Below are positions 17,801 through 25,997 of a DNA stretch of 64,000 nt, one piece after another. The notes beneath the pieces were generated by a model, which saw only the letters and a list, made by a program, of their open reading frames with translations, ran no database searches and had not been told where the DNA came from. Every line of letters begins with the position of its first letter. Position 1 is the stretch's first letter. The position numbers were made by a program, and so were the translations under genes. Source of the stretch: SABI01 sp963677695 (lineage in GTDB: Bacteria > Spirochaetota > Spirochaetia > Sphaerochaetales > Sphaerochaetaceae); NCBI GenBank assembly GCA_963677695.2, contig CAXXUJ010000002.1, forward strand, positions 682,001-746,000, in the 5' to 3' direction.

Positions 17801-18226
17801 TTACCCGATAACGCCCTTTTTCAGTATGATGTTCGCATAGAGAGCAGATTCCCCTGTCGCGATGATTGCGTAAGCCTTCTTAGATCTTTCGTAGAAAGCA
17901 AAGCGTTCAATGAAGTCGAATCCCTTGAAGTGAACATCACCCTTGCTCGCTATATCTCTGTAGGTCTCCCAGATCGGAGTCTTTGTCTCATCCCCGGGAA
18001 CTTTTTCCATGAGGAAGGCATTTGCTTCGAACCTGTCCAGAGGAAAGAGCTCAAGAAGAGCTGTCAGGATTTCTGGAACTCCGTGACCGTCAAGTCTTAC
18101 AAGGCGCTGAGAGTAGTTCGCAGCCGGGAAATTCCCGTCTCCTATGACGATCTCATCTCCATGACCCATTTCCATGATGATTTTAAGAAGGTCCGGGGAA
18201 AGAATGGAAGGAATGTTTTTCAGCAT
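17801..18226 (-). CDS. fucU: L-fucose mutarotase (RbsD/FucU family)
   Basis: The 141-residue protein has the family's MGHGDEIVIGDGNFPA, RLDGHGVPEIL and FERSKKAYAIIATGE-like end (FYERSKKAYAIIATGE). It interconverts the anomers of L-fucose before isomerisation. The gene is divergent from L-fucose isomerase, with a shared 118-bp control region containing a LacI-type operator. Its 3' end is only 3 bp from the convergent acyl-CoA synthetase gene. FucU and RbsD are close relatives; the fucI neighbour favours FucU. Confidence 0.9.
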   Translation of the reverse strand: MLKNIPSILSPDLLKIIMEMGHGDEIVIGDGNFPAANYSQRLVRLDGHGVPEILTALLELFPLDRFEANAFLMEKVPGDETKTPIWETYRDIASKGDVHFKGFDFIERFAFYERSKKAYAIIATGESALYANIILKKGVIG

Positions 18227-18256
18227 GTCTGATACCTCACATAATTAAATTTTTAA

Positions 18257-18309
18257 TTGCATAATCGCGTCCCTCATGCGATACTATACATCACATGTAA
18301 ACGATTACA
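18257..18309 (+). promoter_or_regulatory. fucI promoter with LacI-family operator
   Basis: TTGCAT (18257-18262) and TACTAT (18282-18287) are spaced by 19 bp. The palindrome TGTAAACGATTACA (18296-18309) has the central CG typical of LacI-family operators and covers the expected transcription start, a position suited to repression. No LacI-family gene is in the window. The same site lies 5' of fucU and could control both genes. Confidence 0.65.
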
Positions 18310-18344
18310 ATTCGTAACCACAATCGTACCACAGGAGGTCTCTG

Positions 18345-20171
18345 ATGGCAATCAAGAATATGAAGATTCATACCGGTGAATCATGGTATGCAGGATCCTT
18401 ACCGAAAATAGGGATCAGACCCACTATCGATGGAAGAATGAGAGGGGTGAGAGAATCCCTCGAAGATCAGACAATGAACATGGCAAAAGCCGCCGCTGCG
18501 CTTATAAGTGATAACATCAGACATCCGAACGGGGACGCTGTCGAGTGTGTGATAGCAGACTCAACCATCGGAGGAGTCCTCGAATCAGCTCAGTGTGCTG
18601 ACAAATTCAAGAGAGAGAATGTCGCGGTAACCCTTACCGTCACCCCCTGCTGGTGTTACGGTACGGAAACCTTCGATGACGATCCTCTTACAGTGAAAGC
18701 TGTCTGGGGTTTCAACGGAACAGAGAGACCGGGTGCAGTCTACCTGGCAGCAGTGCTTGCAGCGCATGCGCAGAAAGGTCTCCCCGCCTTCGGTATCTAC
18801 GGACGTGATGTACAGGATTCAGATGACACCACCATTCCCGAAGATGTTCAGGAAAAGATCCTCCGCTTCGCCCGCGCAGGACTTGCAGCGGCAACGATGA
18901 AGGGTAAATCCTATCTCTCTCTCGGCGGCATGTCGATGGGTATCGCAGGGTCGATCGTTGATCAGGAATTCCTGGCTGCCTACCTGGGCATGAGAACCGA
19001 AGTTGTCGATATGAGCGAATTCGAACGCAGAGTAGAAGAGAACATTTTCGATCCTGAAGAGTATGAAATGGCCCGCAAGTGGGTATCTGAGAACATTACC
19101 GAAGCACCTGATACGGCAAATCCGCCTGAATACCAGCGCTCAGCAGAGCAGAGAGAGAAGGACTGGGATTACGTGGTGAAGATGGTGATGATCGGTCGTG
19201 ACCTGATGATCGGTAATCCGAAACTGAAAGATCTTGGGTTCGGTGAAGAGGCGATGGGTCACAATGCCCTTGCTGCAGGTTTTCAGGGACAGCGCCAGTG
19301 GACTGACTTCCGTCCCAACGGCGACTTCATGGAAACAATGCTCACCACCAGTTTCGACTGGAACGGTATTCGTGAACCTATGATCATGGCAACAGAAAAC
19401 GACCACCTCAACGGTATTTCGATGCTGTTCGGAAAACTTCTCACCAACACTGCCCAGATCTTCAGTGATGTGAGAACCTACTGGTCACCTGAAGCTATTG
19501 AGAGAGTAACAGGCTGGAAACCGACCGGAAGAGCTGAAAACGGATTCATCCACCTGATCAACTCAGGTGCTACCACCCTTGATGCCACCGGAGCGATGAA
19601 GGATGAAGGCGGAAATCCTATCATGAAGAATTTCTGGGATATTACCGATACCGATGTGAACAATGTCCTTGCAAACAGCGAATTCAGTGTCGGTAACGGT
19701 GGATATTTCCGCGGAGGCGGCTACTCTTCCACCTTCCTCACACGCGGTGAAATGCCTGTCACCATGACACGCATCAATATCGTGAAGGGCATCGGTCCCG
19801 TCCTTCAGCTTGCAGAAGGGTGGACCTGTGATACTCCTGATGAGGTATTCAACACGATCAACCTGAGAACAGACCCCACCTGGCCTACCACCTGGTTCGT
19901 TCCCCGCCTCGATCCTGAAAACAAACCCTTCAAGGATGTCTACAGCGTCATGGCAAACTGGGGTGCAAACCACGGCGCAATCAGCTACGGTCATATCGGA
20001 GCAGATATCATCACTCTCTGTTCCATGCTGAGAATTCCTGTGAGCATGCACAACGTGTGTGAAGATGATATCTTCAGACCGAATGCATGGAGTGCCTTCG
20101 GAAGCGATCCTGAGGGTTCTGACTACCGTGCCTGTGCAACGTACGGACCTCTGTACGGTCAGTACAAATAA
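18345..20171 (+). CDS. fucI: L-fucose isomerase
   Basis: The 608-residue protein starts MAIKNMKIHTGESWYAG and is full length for the FucI family (about 590-610). Conserved blocks include PKIGIRPTIDGRMRGVRESL, LSLGGMSMGIAGS and the metal-site region MATENDHLNG, with GHIGADIITLCSMLRIPVSM near the end. It converts L-fucose to L-fuculose (many also act on D-arabinose). It has an ACAGGAGG ribosome-binding site and a strong terminator after it. Kinase and aldolase genes are not adjacent. Confidence 0.96.
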   Translation: MAIKNMKIHTGESWYAGSLPKIGIRPTIDGRMRGVRESLEDQTMNMAKAAAALISDNIRHPNGDAVECVIADSTIGGVLESAQCADKFKRENVAVTLTVTPCWCYGTETFDDDPLTVKAVWGFNGTERPGAVYLAAVLAAHAQKGLPAFGIYGRDVQDSDDTTIPEDVQEKILRFARAGLAAATMKGKSYLSLGGMSMGIAGSIVDQEFLAAYLGMRTEVVDMSEFERRVEENIFDPEEYEMARKWVSENITEAPDTANPPEYQRSAEQREKDWDYVVKMVMIGRDLMIGNPKLKDLGFGEEAMGHNALAAGFQGQRQWTDFRPNGDFMETMLTTSFDWNGIREPMIMATENDHLNGISMLFGKLLTNTAQIFSDVRTYWSPEAIERVTGWKPTGRAENGFIHLINSGATTLDATGAMKDEGGNPIMKNFWDITDTDVNNVLANSEFSVGNGGYFRGGGYSSTFLTRGEMPVTMTRINIVKGIGPVLQLAEGWTCDTPDEVFNTINLRTDPTWPTTWFVPRLDPENKPFKDVYSVMANWGANHGAISYGHIGADIITLCSMLRIPVSMHNVCEDDIFRPNAWSAFGSDPEGSDYRACATYGPLYGQYK

Positions 20172-20190
20172 TTGAGAGATACCACGTATT

Positions 20191-20214
20191 CAGGGCTGCC
20201 TTCCGGCAGCCCTG
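20191..20214 (+). terminator. Terminator of fucI
   Basis: CAGGGCTGCC (20191-20200), loop TTCC, and GGCAGCCCTG (20205-20214) form a 10-bp perfect stem followed by TTTCTG. It lies 19 bp after the fucI stop. Confidence 0.85.
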
Positions 20215-20257
20215 TTTCTGTATCTATTTCCTATTTCGCTATCTGCTGAACAACTTG

Positions 20258-21310
20258 TCATACTTTCGGTTTGAAAGAAGCAGAGAGATTCTCTTGGGGG
20301 ATTTCGTATTCCACGGCCTCCGGATTGAGAATTGAACTCGGAAGCCCACCATCGGCCATGGAGAAGAGTGAATCTACTATGGATGTGATGATCGCCATGA
20401 CAGCATCAACATTGTTGTCAGCTCCCGCGATGTGGGGAGTACATATCGCATTCTCGCAGTGAAGGAGAGGATTATCATCGATGATCGGTTCTTCCTCATA
20501 CACATCAACAGCCGCTCCTGCAATGATTCCTTCATTCAAGACCTCTGCAAGGACCGCGTCCTGGTAGATACCTCCGCGACTTGTATTGATAAAGTACGCA
20601 CTTGGTTTCATCATCGTGAAATGTTCTTTCTTAAGCATCCCTTTCGTGGAAGCTGTCAGAGGCATATGGCAGCTCACGAAATCTGAGGTTTTAAGCACAG
20701 TCTCAAAGCTTTCCAGTGAAATTCCCTTAGCAGCCATTTTTTCGGCATCTGCATAGGGATCATATGCCTGTACGTTCATCTCAAGAGGCTTTACCAGCTA
20801 GGCAAGGCGCTGTGCTATACCACCAGATGCGAGGAGTCCTAGGGTCTGACCCTTCAGGTACCGTGTTGAGTGAAGTCCCTTCCCCTCAAACTTGTGCTCC
20901 TGAATGTAACGGGTAAAGAAAGGGAGCCGTACTGTCAGTGCGAGCATGAAGGTGAAAGCGGTTTCAGCCACAGATTCCCACAAGGCATTTGGAGAATTGG
21001 AAAGGAGGACATGATGACGGGTACAGGCTGAGATATCTACGTTCTCGAACCCTGCCCCGAACCTTCCTATCCATGTAAGATCTGTACCTTCAAGAGCAGC
21101 ATCATCAACGTGCCGATGTCCCATCAGGATATAGAAATCGACACCTTTCAGCTCTTCAGCAGAAACGTGGTGAGAAGGAGGAGAAGCAGGAGTCCTTAGA
21201 TATCTACACTCGAAACGACCGTCCTTCTCAAGACGTTCGATCTGCTCACCGTACCTTTCATATTTCTCTCTACGATCAAATTCGAATGCAACGACATACT
21301 TCTCTTTCAT
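20258..21310 (-). pseudogene. D-isomer-specific 2-hydroxyacid dehydrogenase, interrupted by one in-frame TAG
   Basis: The frame from ATG at 21310 (AGGAGG 7 bp upstream) runs to a TAG at 20798-20800 and continues in the same frame to 20258. Read through it gives about 350 residues: an N-terminal substrate domain (WIGRFGAGFENVD), the NAD motif, then MNVQAYDPYA, NTSRGGIYQDAVLAEVL (catalytic Arg), a Glu in VDVYEEEP and CTPHIAG (catalytic His). The context is IAQRLA-stop-LVKPLEM; CAG to TAG is the simplest change. The Rossmann glycine motif is also weak (LLASGGIAQ rather than GxGxxG), suggesting decay before or after the stop. It would have reduced a 2-oxoacid or phosphoglycerate-like substrate. 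It is divergent from the SDR at 21478. Confidence 0.88.
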
Positions 21311-21411
21311 CAGCGAACCTCCTACAGACACTGGCTGGACTATCTATTTTCATCTATCATATCAAAAGCCATATGAATAATCGTATGATTATGACAGATT
21401 GATTGTAATAA

Positions 21412-21456
21412 TTGACAACTGTTAGTTCTAAATTGTATACTACATGTATACAATTT
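21412..21456 (+). promoter_or_regulatory. Promoter of the SDR with a 27-bp inverted-repeat operator
   Basis: TTGACA (21412-21417) and TATACT (21436-21441) are spaced by 18 bp. The arms AAATTGTATAC (21430-21440) and GTATACAATTT (21446-21456) form a perfect inverted repeat around a 5-bp centre, covering the -10 and start site. The TTGTATAC half-site resembles those bound by GntR/FadR-type repressors. No such regulator is in the window. Confidence 0.7.
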
Positions 21457-21477
21457 GCAATATAAAAGGATAGGAAC

Positions 21478-22221
21478 ATGGAAACATTGAGTGGAAAAGT
21501 TGCATTGATTACCGGAGGCGGCTCTGGAATCGGGAAAGCTATCGCTGATCTGTTCAGCTCGGAAGGGTGTACGGTCGTTATCTGCGGAAGGAATGCAGAA
21601 AAGCTTGTGAATGCAGCAAAGGCATTGAAAAATAATACAGGTACGGTAGTACCTATTCCCCTGGATGTCACTGACTCCTCCATGGTCTCCTCTGTCTTCA
21701 AGAGAGTCGTGGTAGAGTTCGGCAGACTCGATATTCTCATTAACAGTGCGAGTGTCTTCGGGGGGAATGAGTTCGATAAGATCACAGATGATCAGTGGCG
21801 TCAGATGATGGCAGCCGGCCTTGACGGCACCTTCTACTGTTCCCGCGAAGCTTTCAGCATCATGAAGGAACAAGGGGGCGGAAGAATCATCAATATCGGG
21901 AGCGTTGCAGCTTTCCGTCCAAGAGAACAGGCCACTGCCTACAGTGTCTGCAAGGCCGCAGTTTCAGCGATGACCAATTCCATCGCCCTTGAAGGAAGAG
22001 AGTTCGGCATTGCGGCAAGCTGTCTCCATCCGGGAAATACGAGTGTGGAAAGAAGAGCGTCGGGAAGACCGGGAACTGGAAAAGATAACGGACCGGAAGA
22101 AATGATGTCCTCAGAAGATATCGCACGGACAGCCCACCTTATGGCAACCCTTCCTGCAGGTACCAATATGCTCGAAGCCGTGGTACTCCCTGTGAATATG
22201 AAATACCTCGGGAGAGGTTAA
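21478..22221 (+). CDS. Short-chain dehydrogenase/reductase
   Basis: A 247-residue classical SDR: cofactor motif TGGGSGIGKA, CGRNAEKL after the second strand (suggesting NADP preference), NSAS in place of NNAG, SVAAF for the catalytic serine and YSVCK (Tyr, Lys). It resembles 3-oxoacyl-ACP reductase-like and glucose-dehydrogenase-like enzymes acting on sugars or hydroxyacids. It is divergent from the broken 2-hydroxyacid dehydrogenase and has a strong, operator-covered promoter, so it is probably a locally induced catabolic enzyme. Substrate not known. Confidence 0.85.
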   Translation: METLSGKVALITGGGSGIGKAIADLFSSEGCTVVICGRNAEKLVNAAKALKNNTGTVVPIPLDVTDSSMVSSVFKRVVVEFGRLDILINSASVFGGNEFDKITDDQWRQMMAAGLDGTFYCSREAFSIMKEQGGGRIINIGSVAAFRPREQATAYSVCKAAVSAMTNSIALEGREFGIAASCLHPGNTSVERRASGRPGTGKDNGPEEMMSSEDIARTAHLMATLPAGTNMLEAVVLPVNMKYLGRG

Positions 22222-22256
22222 TTTTTCATCTCCCTCACGCTATACTTGAACCTGCC

Positions 22257-22661
22257 ATGAATCAGGGAAGAAAGGGACTGAAAAAGAGAGCACTGCAATC
22301 GCTTCACACAATTAAGGAAAAGATTGCGGTGCTCACCTACGCATCTCGTGATCCAGCCATTCCCATGGCTGCCAAGGTGATAACCCTCATCGCTCTTGCC
22401 TACGCTTTGAGTCCCGTCGATCTCATACCTGATTTCATCCCTGTCCTCGGCTACCTTGATGACCTTATCATCCTGCCCCTCCTGTTCACTGCCGCGTGGA
22501 AACTCATACCATCGGAGGTGATACAGAGAGCGCAGGAGCAAGTCGCTTCACAACCCATTGAACTGAAGAAAAACTGGATAAGCGGTGTTTTTATCATTCT
22601 ACTCTGGACGGCGGTGATCGCCTGGGCAGGATATGCTCTCTACAGACGATCACACTTCTGA
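22257..22661 (+). CDS. YkvA-family (DUF1232) membrane protein
   Basis: The 134-residue protein contains the DUF1232 core: ALSPVDLIPDFIPVLGYLDD, followed by a hydrophobic hairpin and a final membrane segment (VFIILLWTAVIAWAGYALY). The function of this widespread family is not known. It starts 35 bp after the SDR gene and has a poor ribosome-binding site. Its stop is 17 bp from the convergent Phd-Uma2 gene. Confidence 0.82.
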   Translation: MNQGRKGLKKRALQSLHTIKEKIAVLTYASRDPAIPMAAKVITLIALAYALSPVDLIPDFIPVLGYLDDLIILPLLFTAAWKLIPSEVIQRAQEQVASQPIELKKNWISGVFIILLWTAVIAWAGYALYRRSHF

Positions 22662-22678
22662 AAAGCGCATCTTCCAGA

Positions 22679-23416
22679 TCAGGAAAGAAATATATCATCG
22701 GTGTGTACTGCCAAGCCTTCACACGCTCGTGAAACAGCATCCTCACCCCGTTCGATGAATACCAGTTCATCAAGTTTCCTCTCCTTGAAATAATAGAGAG
22801 AAATCCTTTGTGCATCGGTATCAACTATCCAGTACTCGGCTACGCCGCTGCTCATGTAGAGGTTTGCTTTTGTCATGATATCTTTGCTCCTTGTAGAAGG
22901 GGAGAGCACCTCCACGACAAGAACCGGGATACCTTCATACTTGCCCTTCTCATTCATGTTCTCCTCATCGCAAAGGACGAGAATATCGGGCTGAACAACA
23001 TTGGGATTATCCTCAAACGTTTCAGCCTCTCCAAAGAGCTTGACATCGAAGGGTGCAAAGAGAGAGCGACACTCTTTATCTTTGAACCAGTTGTAAAACT
23101 GCCCGGCTATTTCCTGAACAGCAACCTGATGAGGATAAGCCGGAGCTGACAGCATATAGATCTCTCCATCTATCAGTTCGTACTGATGCTCATTATCTTC
23201 CCTGTCTGCAATCTCCAGAAATTCTTCATAGGTATATTTTTTCTGTGCCCTGTAGGCGACAGCTTCCTCGCTCAGATAGAATCTCTCTTCCTCACTCAGT
23301 CCTTTGAGAATCGCGATCGGTTTCCCGTTCTTTTCTATATAGACCGACTTCCCCTTCTTTGCCATCTCCAGGTACTTCCCAAACGAATTCTGAACCTTTG
23401 TTGATGAAACTTTCAT
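22679..23416 (-). CDS. Phd/YefM-type antitoxin domain fused to Uma2 (PD-(D/E)XK) nuclease-like domain, copy 1
   Basis: The 245-residue protein joins an N-terminal Phd/YefM-like DNA-binding domain (about 1-40: MKVSSTKVQNSFGKYLEMAK, then VYIEKNGKPIAILKG) to a Uma2/DUF820 domain (about 61-245). The latter has the nuclease-like pattern VVQPDILVLCD (D144), LVVEVLSPST (E169) and a lysine (K183) before LYMSSGVAEYWIVD. Uma2 proteins are common, often in many copies, and are annotated as restriction-endonuclease-fold proteins; their role is unsettled. An antitoxin-type operator-binding domain attached to it is unusual. A close paralogue sits at 44144-44881, and both share a TTAGCTAA palindrome in the promoter. 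RBS GGAGGTGG. Confidence 0.8.
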   Translation of the reverse strand: MKVSSTKVQNSFGKYLEMAKKGKSVYIEKNGKPIAILKGLSEEERFYLSEEAVAYRAQKKYTYEEFLEIADREDNEHQYELIDGEIYMLSAPAYPHQVAVQEIAGQFYNWFKDKECRSLFAPFDVKLFGEAETFEDNPNVVQPDILVLCDEENMNEKGKYEGIPVLVVEVLSPSTRSKDIMTKANLYMSSGVAEYWIVDTDAQRISLYYFKERKLDELVFIERGEDAVSRACEGLAVHTDDIFLS

Positions 23417-23431
23417 ACTCCACCTCCAATA

Positions 23432-23458
23432 TTAGCTAATATATTCTTTTATAGCTAA
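23432..23458 (-). promoter_or_regulatory. Paired TAGCTAA palindromes upstream of Phd-Uma2 copy 1
   Basis: TTAGCTAA (23432-23439) and TAGCTAA (23452-23458) have centres 19 bp apart and lie in the AT-rich promoter region 16-42 bp upstream of the start codon, where TATATT could be the -10. The same TTAGCTAA sits upstream of the paralogue at 44121. Phd-type domains bind short palindromes in their own promoter, so this is a likely self-operator. Confidence 0.55.
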
Positions 23459-23628
23459 TTTTATCTTAACACAGAGATTTCCAAAAAGCCAGACACTGAA
23501 TGGGAAGAAACATTGCAGGTGGACTTCACCCTATACGTTAATTCCCGATCGGGTCATCTGCCATTTTTTCCAGAGAGAATTATAAACTCTGATGACCCAT
23601 TTCGTGTTTCTGTGGTAGAGTATCGGGT

Positions 23629-24933
23629 ATGAAGATTCTCATACAAAACGCTCTCATTCTTCCCATGACAGGGAAAGGAGAAGAAAGAAAGGGTTCGATA
23701 GCCATTGAAGACGGCATCATCCATTCTGTGGGAGATATTCCCCGATCCTTCGTTGCTGATAAGGTCATTGATGCGTCCTCCTGTATCGCTCTGCCCGGGC
23801 TGATCAATACCCATACCCACGCTTCGATGCAGTATTTCAAGAATTTCAACGATGAGGAGACGAGCTTACAGTCATGGCTTGAGTCTGTGTGGACCTATGA
23901 AGCCCAGATGGTTGATGAAGATATCTACTGGGGAACTCTCGCAGCGATAGCTGAAATGATTGCAGGAGGAACCACCTGCTTCAACGATATGTACTTTGCC
24001 GTCAACGAAACGATCAGAGCTCTAAAAGAGACTCATATGAAGGGGACGGTGGGCCTTACCCTTTTCGGTGATGAAGAAGAGACGAAAAAACGACTCGACA
24101 CGTCCCTGGAATCTCTATTACAGGTAAAGGGAGAGAGCAATGGCGCAATCGATATTTCAATAGCTCCTCACGCTCCCTATACCTGTACAAACGGGACGTA
24201 TGAACTGGCAGCGAAAGCTGCGGCAGATAACAAGCTTCTCCTTCATACTCACATGAGTGAATCTCTTTTCGAAGTCGAGGAATCGAAAAGGAGTACAGGG
24301 AAATCCCCTGTTCTGCATCTCGATTCCCTGGGAGCTCTCACTCCCCTTTCAGCCTGCGCCCATGTCGTTCATACCGATGAAGCCGATCTTGAGGTGATGA
24401 AACAGAGAAATATCGGAATTCTCCATAACCCGTCGAGCAACTGCAAGCTGGCAAACGGAATTGCACCGGTACGCACCTATCTCGATGAAGGGATCAGGGT
24501 TGCTCTCGGTACCGACGGCTCCTCGAGCAACAACACCCTCGATATGTTCCGTGAGATGCGTCTTGCCGCTATGATAAGTGCTTCACAGGGAAGACAGATC
24601 TCTCCCTATGAAATCATAGAGATGGCTACGGTGAACGCCGCCGATGTCCTGAACCGAAAAAACAGTACCGGTACGATTGAACCGGGCAAGGATGCCGATA
24701 TCATTCTTGTCGATACCAGCGGTATCCACACCACACCGATCAACGATCCCTACAGTGCTCTTGTGTACACCCTCGCCTCTTCAGATGTCACATCGGTATT
24801 CATCCAGGGGAAGATGGTGTACCATGAGAAATCGTTTACCGAAATTGACGTCGATGCGATTAGAAAGACATTGATCAGCCGATGGGAAGATATGAAAGAG
24901 CGGGTCTCTGCTACAAGGAGCGATACAGTATGA
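23629..24933 (+). CDS. mtaD: 5-methylthioadenosine/S-adenosylhomocysteine deaminase (amidohydrolase)
   Basis: The 434-residue protein is of the TRZ/ATZ amidohydrolase group: metal site NTHTHASMQ, PHAPYTCT, HTHMSE, HVVHTDEAD and GTDGSSSNN, with a short beta-sandwich at both ends. Related enzymes deaminate MTA, SAH or 5'-deoxyadenosine to the inosine derivatives. The gene overlaps mtnA by 4 bp (ATGA), which strongly supports a role in recycling methylthio- or deoxy-adenosine. The nucleosidase or phosphorylase step is not encoded here. The ribosome-binding site is weak. Confidence 0.88.
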   Translation: MKILIQNALILPMTGKGEERKGSIAIEDGIIHSVGDIPRSFVADKVIDASSCIALPGLINTHTHASMQYFKNFNDEETSLQSWLESVWTYEAQMVDEDIYWGTLAAIAEMIAGGTTCFNDMYFAVNETIRALKETHMKGTVGLTLFGDEEETKKRLDTSLESLLQVKGESNGAIDISIAPHAPYTCTNGTYELAAKAAADNKLLLHTHMSESLFEVEESKRSTGKSPVLHLDSLGALTPLSACAHVVHTDEADLEVMKQRNIGILHNPSSNCKLANGIAPVRTYLDEGIRVALGTDGSSSNNTLDMFREMRLAAMISASQGRQISPYEIIEMATVNAADVLNRKNSTGTIEPGKDADIILVDTSGIHTTPINDPYSALVYTLASSDVTSVFIQGKMVYHEKSFTEIDVDAIRKTLISRWEDMKERVSATRSDTV

Positions 24934-25994
24934 GTGATGCATTCTATACTTTGAAATACTCAGACGGTGAACTGTCACTGATTGATCAGAGAATTCTGCC
25001 TACACAAGTTGCATACTTTATATGCAGAACAAGCGGCGATGTGGAATTCGCCATACGTGATATGGTGGTTCGCGGAGCTCCGGCAATTGGTGCAACAGCG
25101 GCCTACGGCGTCTATTTCGCTGCCGCAGAAGCAGCTCCCCTTTATGATCCTGATAACACTGCAGCCTTTGAAGAGACCTTCTTTAAGACAAACCGTTTTC
25201 TTTTCAATGCACGCCCTACTGCTGTCAATCTCGGGTGGGCGATAGAGAGGATGGAAAAGCATTACAGGAGCGTACGGGGAAAGTCGGTTGATACGGTACT
25301 TTCCTCCCTCCTTTCCCTTGCCGATTTCATAACGGAAGAGGATGTCCAGATCAATAAGAGACTCAGCGCCCGCGGTGCTGAAGTGGTTCCAGAGGGAGCC
25401 ACCATTCTCACCCACTGCAATACCGGGGCTCTCGCGACAGCAGGCTGGGGAACGGCACTCGGTGTGATAAAAACAGCATTTCATCAGGATAAGAACATCT
25501 TCGTCTACGCAGACGAAACCCGTCCCCGCCTCCAGGGTGCCCGCCTCACTGCGTGGGAGCTGAAGATGGAAGGAATCCCGAGCAAACTCATCAGCGACTC
25601 GGTCGCTGCGACACTCATTAGAGACGGAAAGATCGACCTTGTCATTCTCGGAGCCGACAGGGTAGCCGCCAACGGAGATGTATGCAACAAGATAGGGACC
25701 TTCATGCTCAGCGCGCTGTGCAAGATGTACCATGTTCCCTTTTATTCTGCCTTCCCTGTCTCCACAATCGATTTCTCCATTGCTTCAGGGGCAGAAATTC
25801 CTATTGAAGAGAGGGATGGAAATGAAGTAACACACATACAGGGAGTACAGGTCGCACCAGAGGGAATGGAAGTCTACAATCCAGCCTTCGACGTCACACC
25901 CCACGAACACGTAACAGGACTCATCACTGAAAAGGGTGTGCTCTACCCGCCTTTTGACAAGGCTATCGCAGCCCTGAAAGAACAGATAGGATAA
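24930..25994 (+). CDS. mtnA: Methylthioribose-1-phosphate isomerase
   Basis: 354 residues from the ATG that overlaps the deaminase stop (AAGGAG 9 bp upstream); a longer frame from 24882 is less likely. Family motifs include DMVVRGAPAIGATAAYG, LTHCNTGALATAGWGTALG (substrate-site Cys) and ILGADRVAANGDVCNKIGT (catalytic Asp). It converts MTR-1-P to methylthioribulose-1-P in methionine salvage or in the related MTA/5-deoxyribose shunts. With the deaminase upstream, the route would run through methylthioinosine rather than MTA nucleosidase. The AEC transporter follows after 3 bp. Confidence 0.93.
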   Translation: MSDAFYTLKYSDGELSLIDQRILPTQVAYFICRTSGDVEFAIRDMVVRGAPAIGATAAYGVYFAAAEAAPLYDPDNTAAFEETFFKTNRFLFNARPTAVNLGWAIERMEKHYRSVRGKSVDTVLSSLLSLADFITEEDVQINKRLSARGAEVVPEGATILTHCNTGALATAGWGTALGVIKTAFHQDKNIFVYADETRPRLQGARLTAWELKMEGIPSKLISDSVAATLIRDGKIDLVILGADRVAANGDVCNKIGTFMLSALCKMYHVPFYSAFPVSTIDFSIASGAEIPIEERDGNEVTHIQGVQVAPEGMEVYNPAFDVTPHEHVTGLITEKGVLYPPFDKAIAALKEQIG

Positions 25995-25997
25995 CGC

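Noticed and set aside
20798..20800. Alternative genetic code or pyrrolysine to explain the in-frame TAG
   Set aside because: The other broken gene uses TGA instead, and both TAG and TGA end normal genes here, for example TAG for gdhA.
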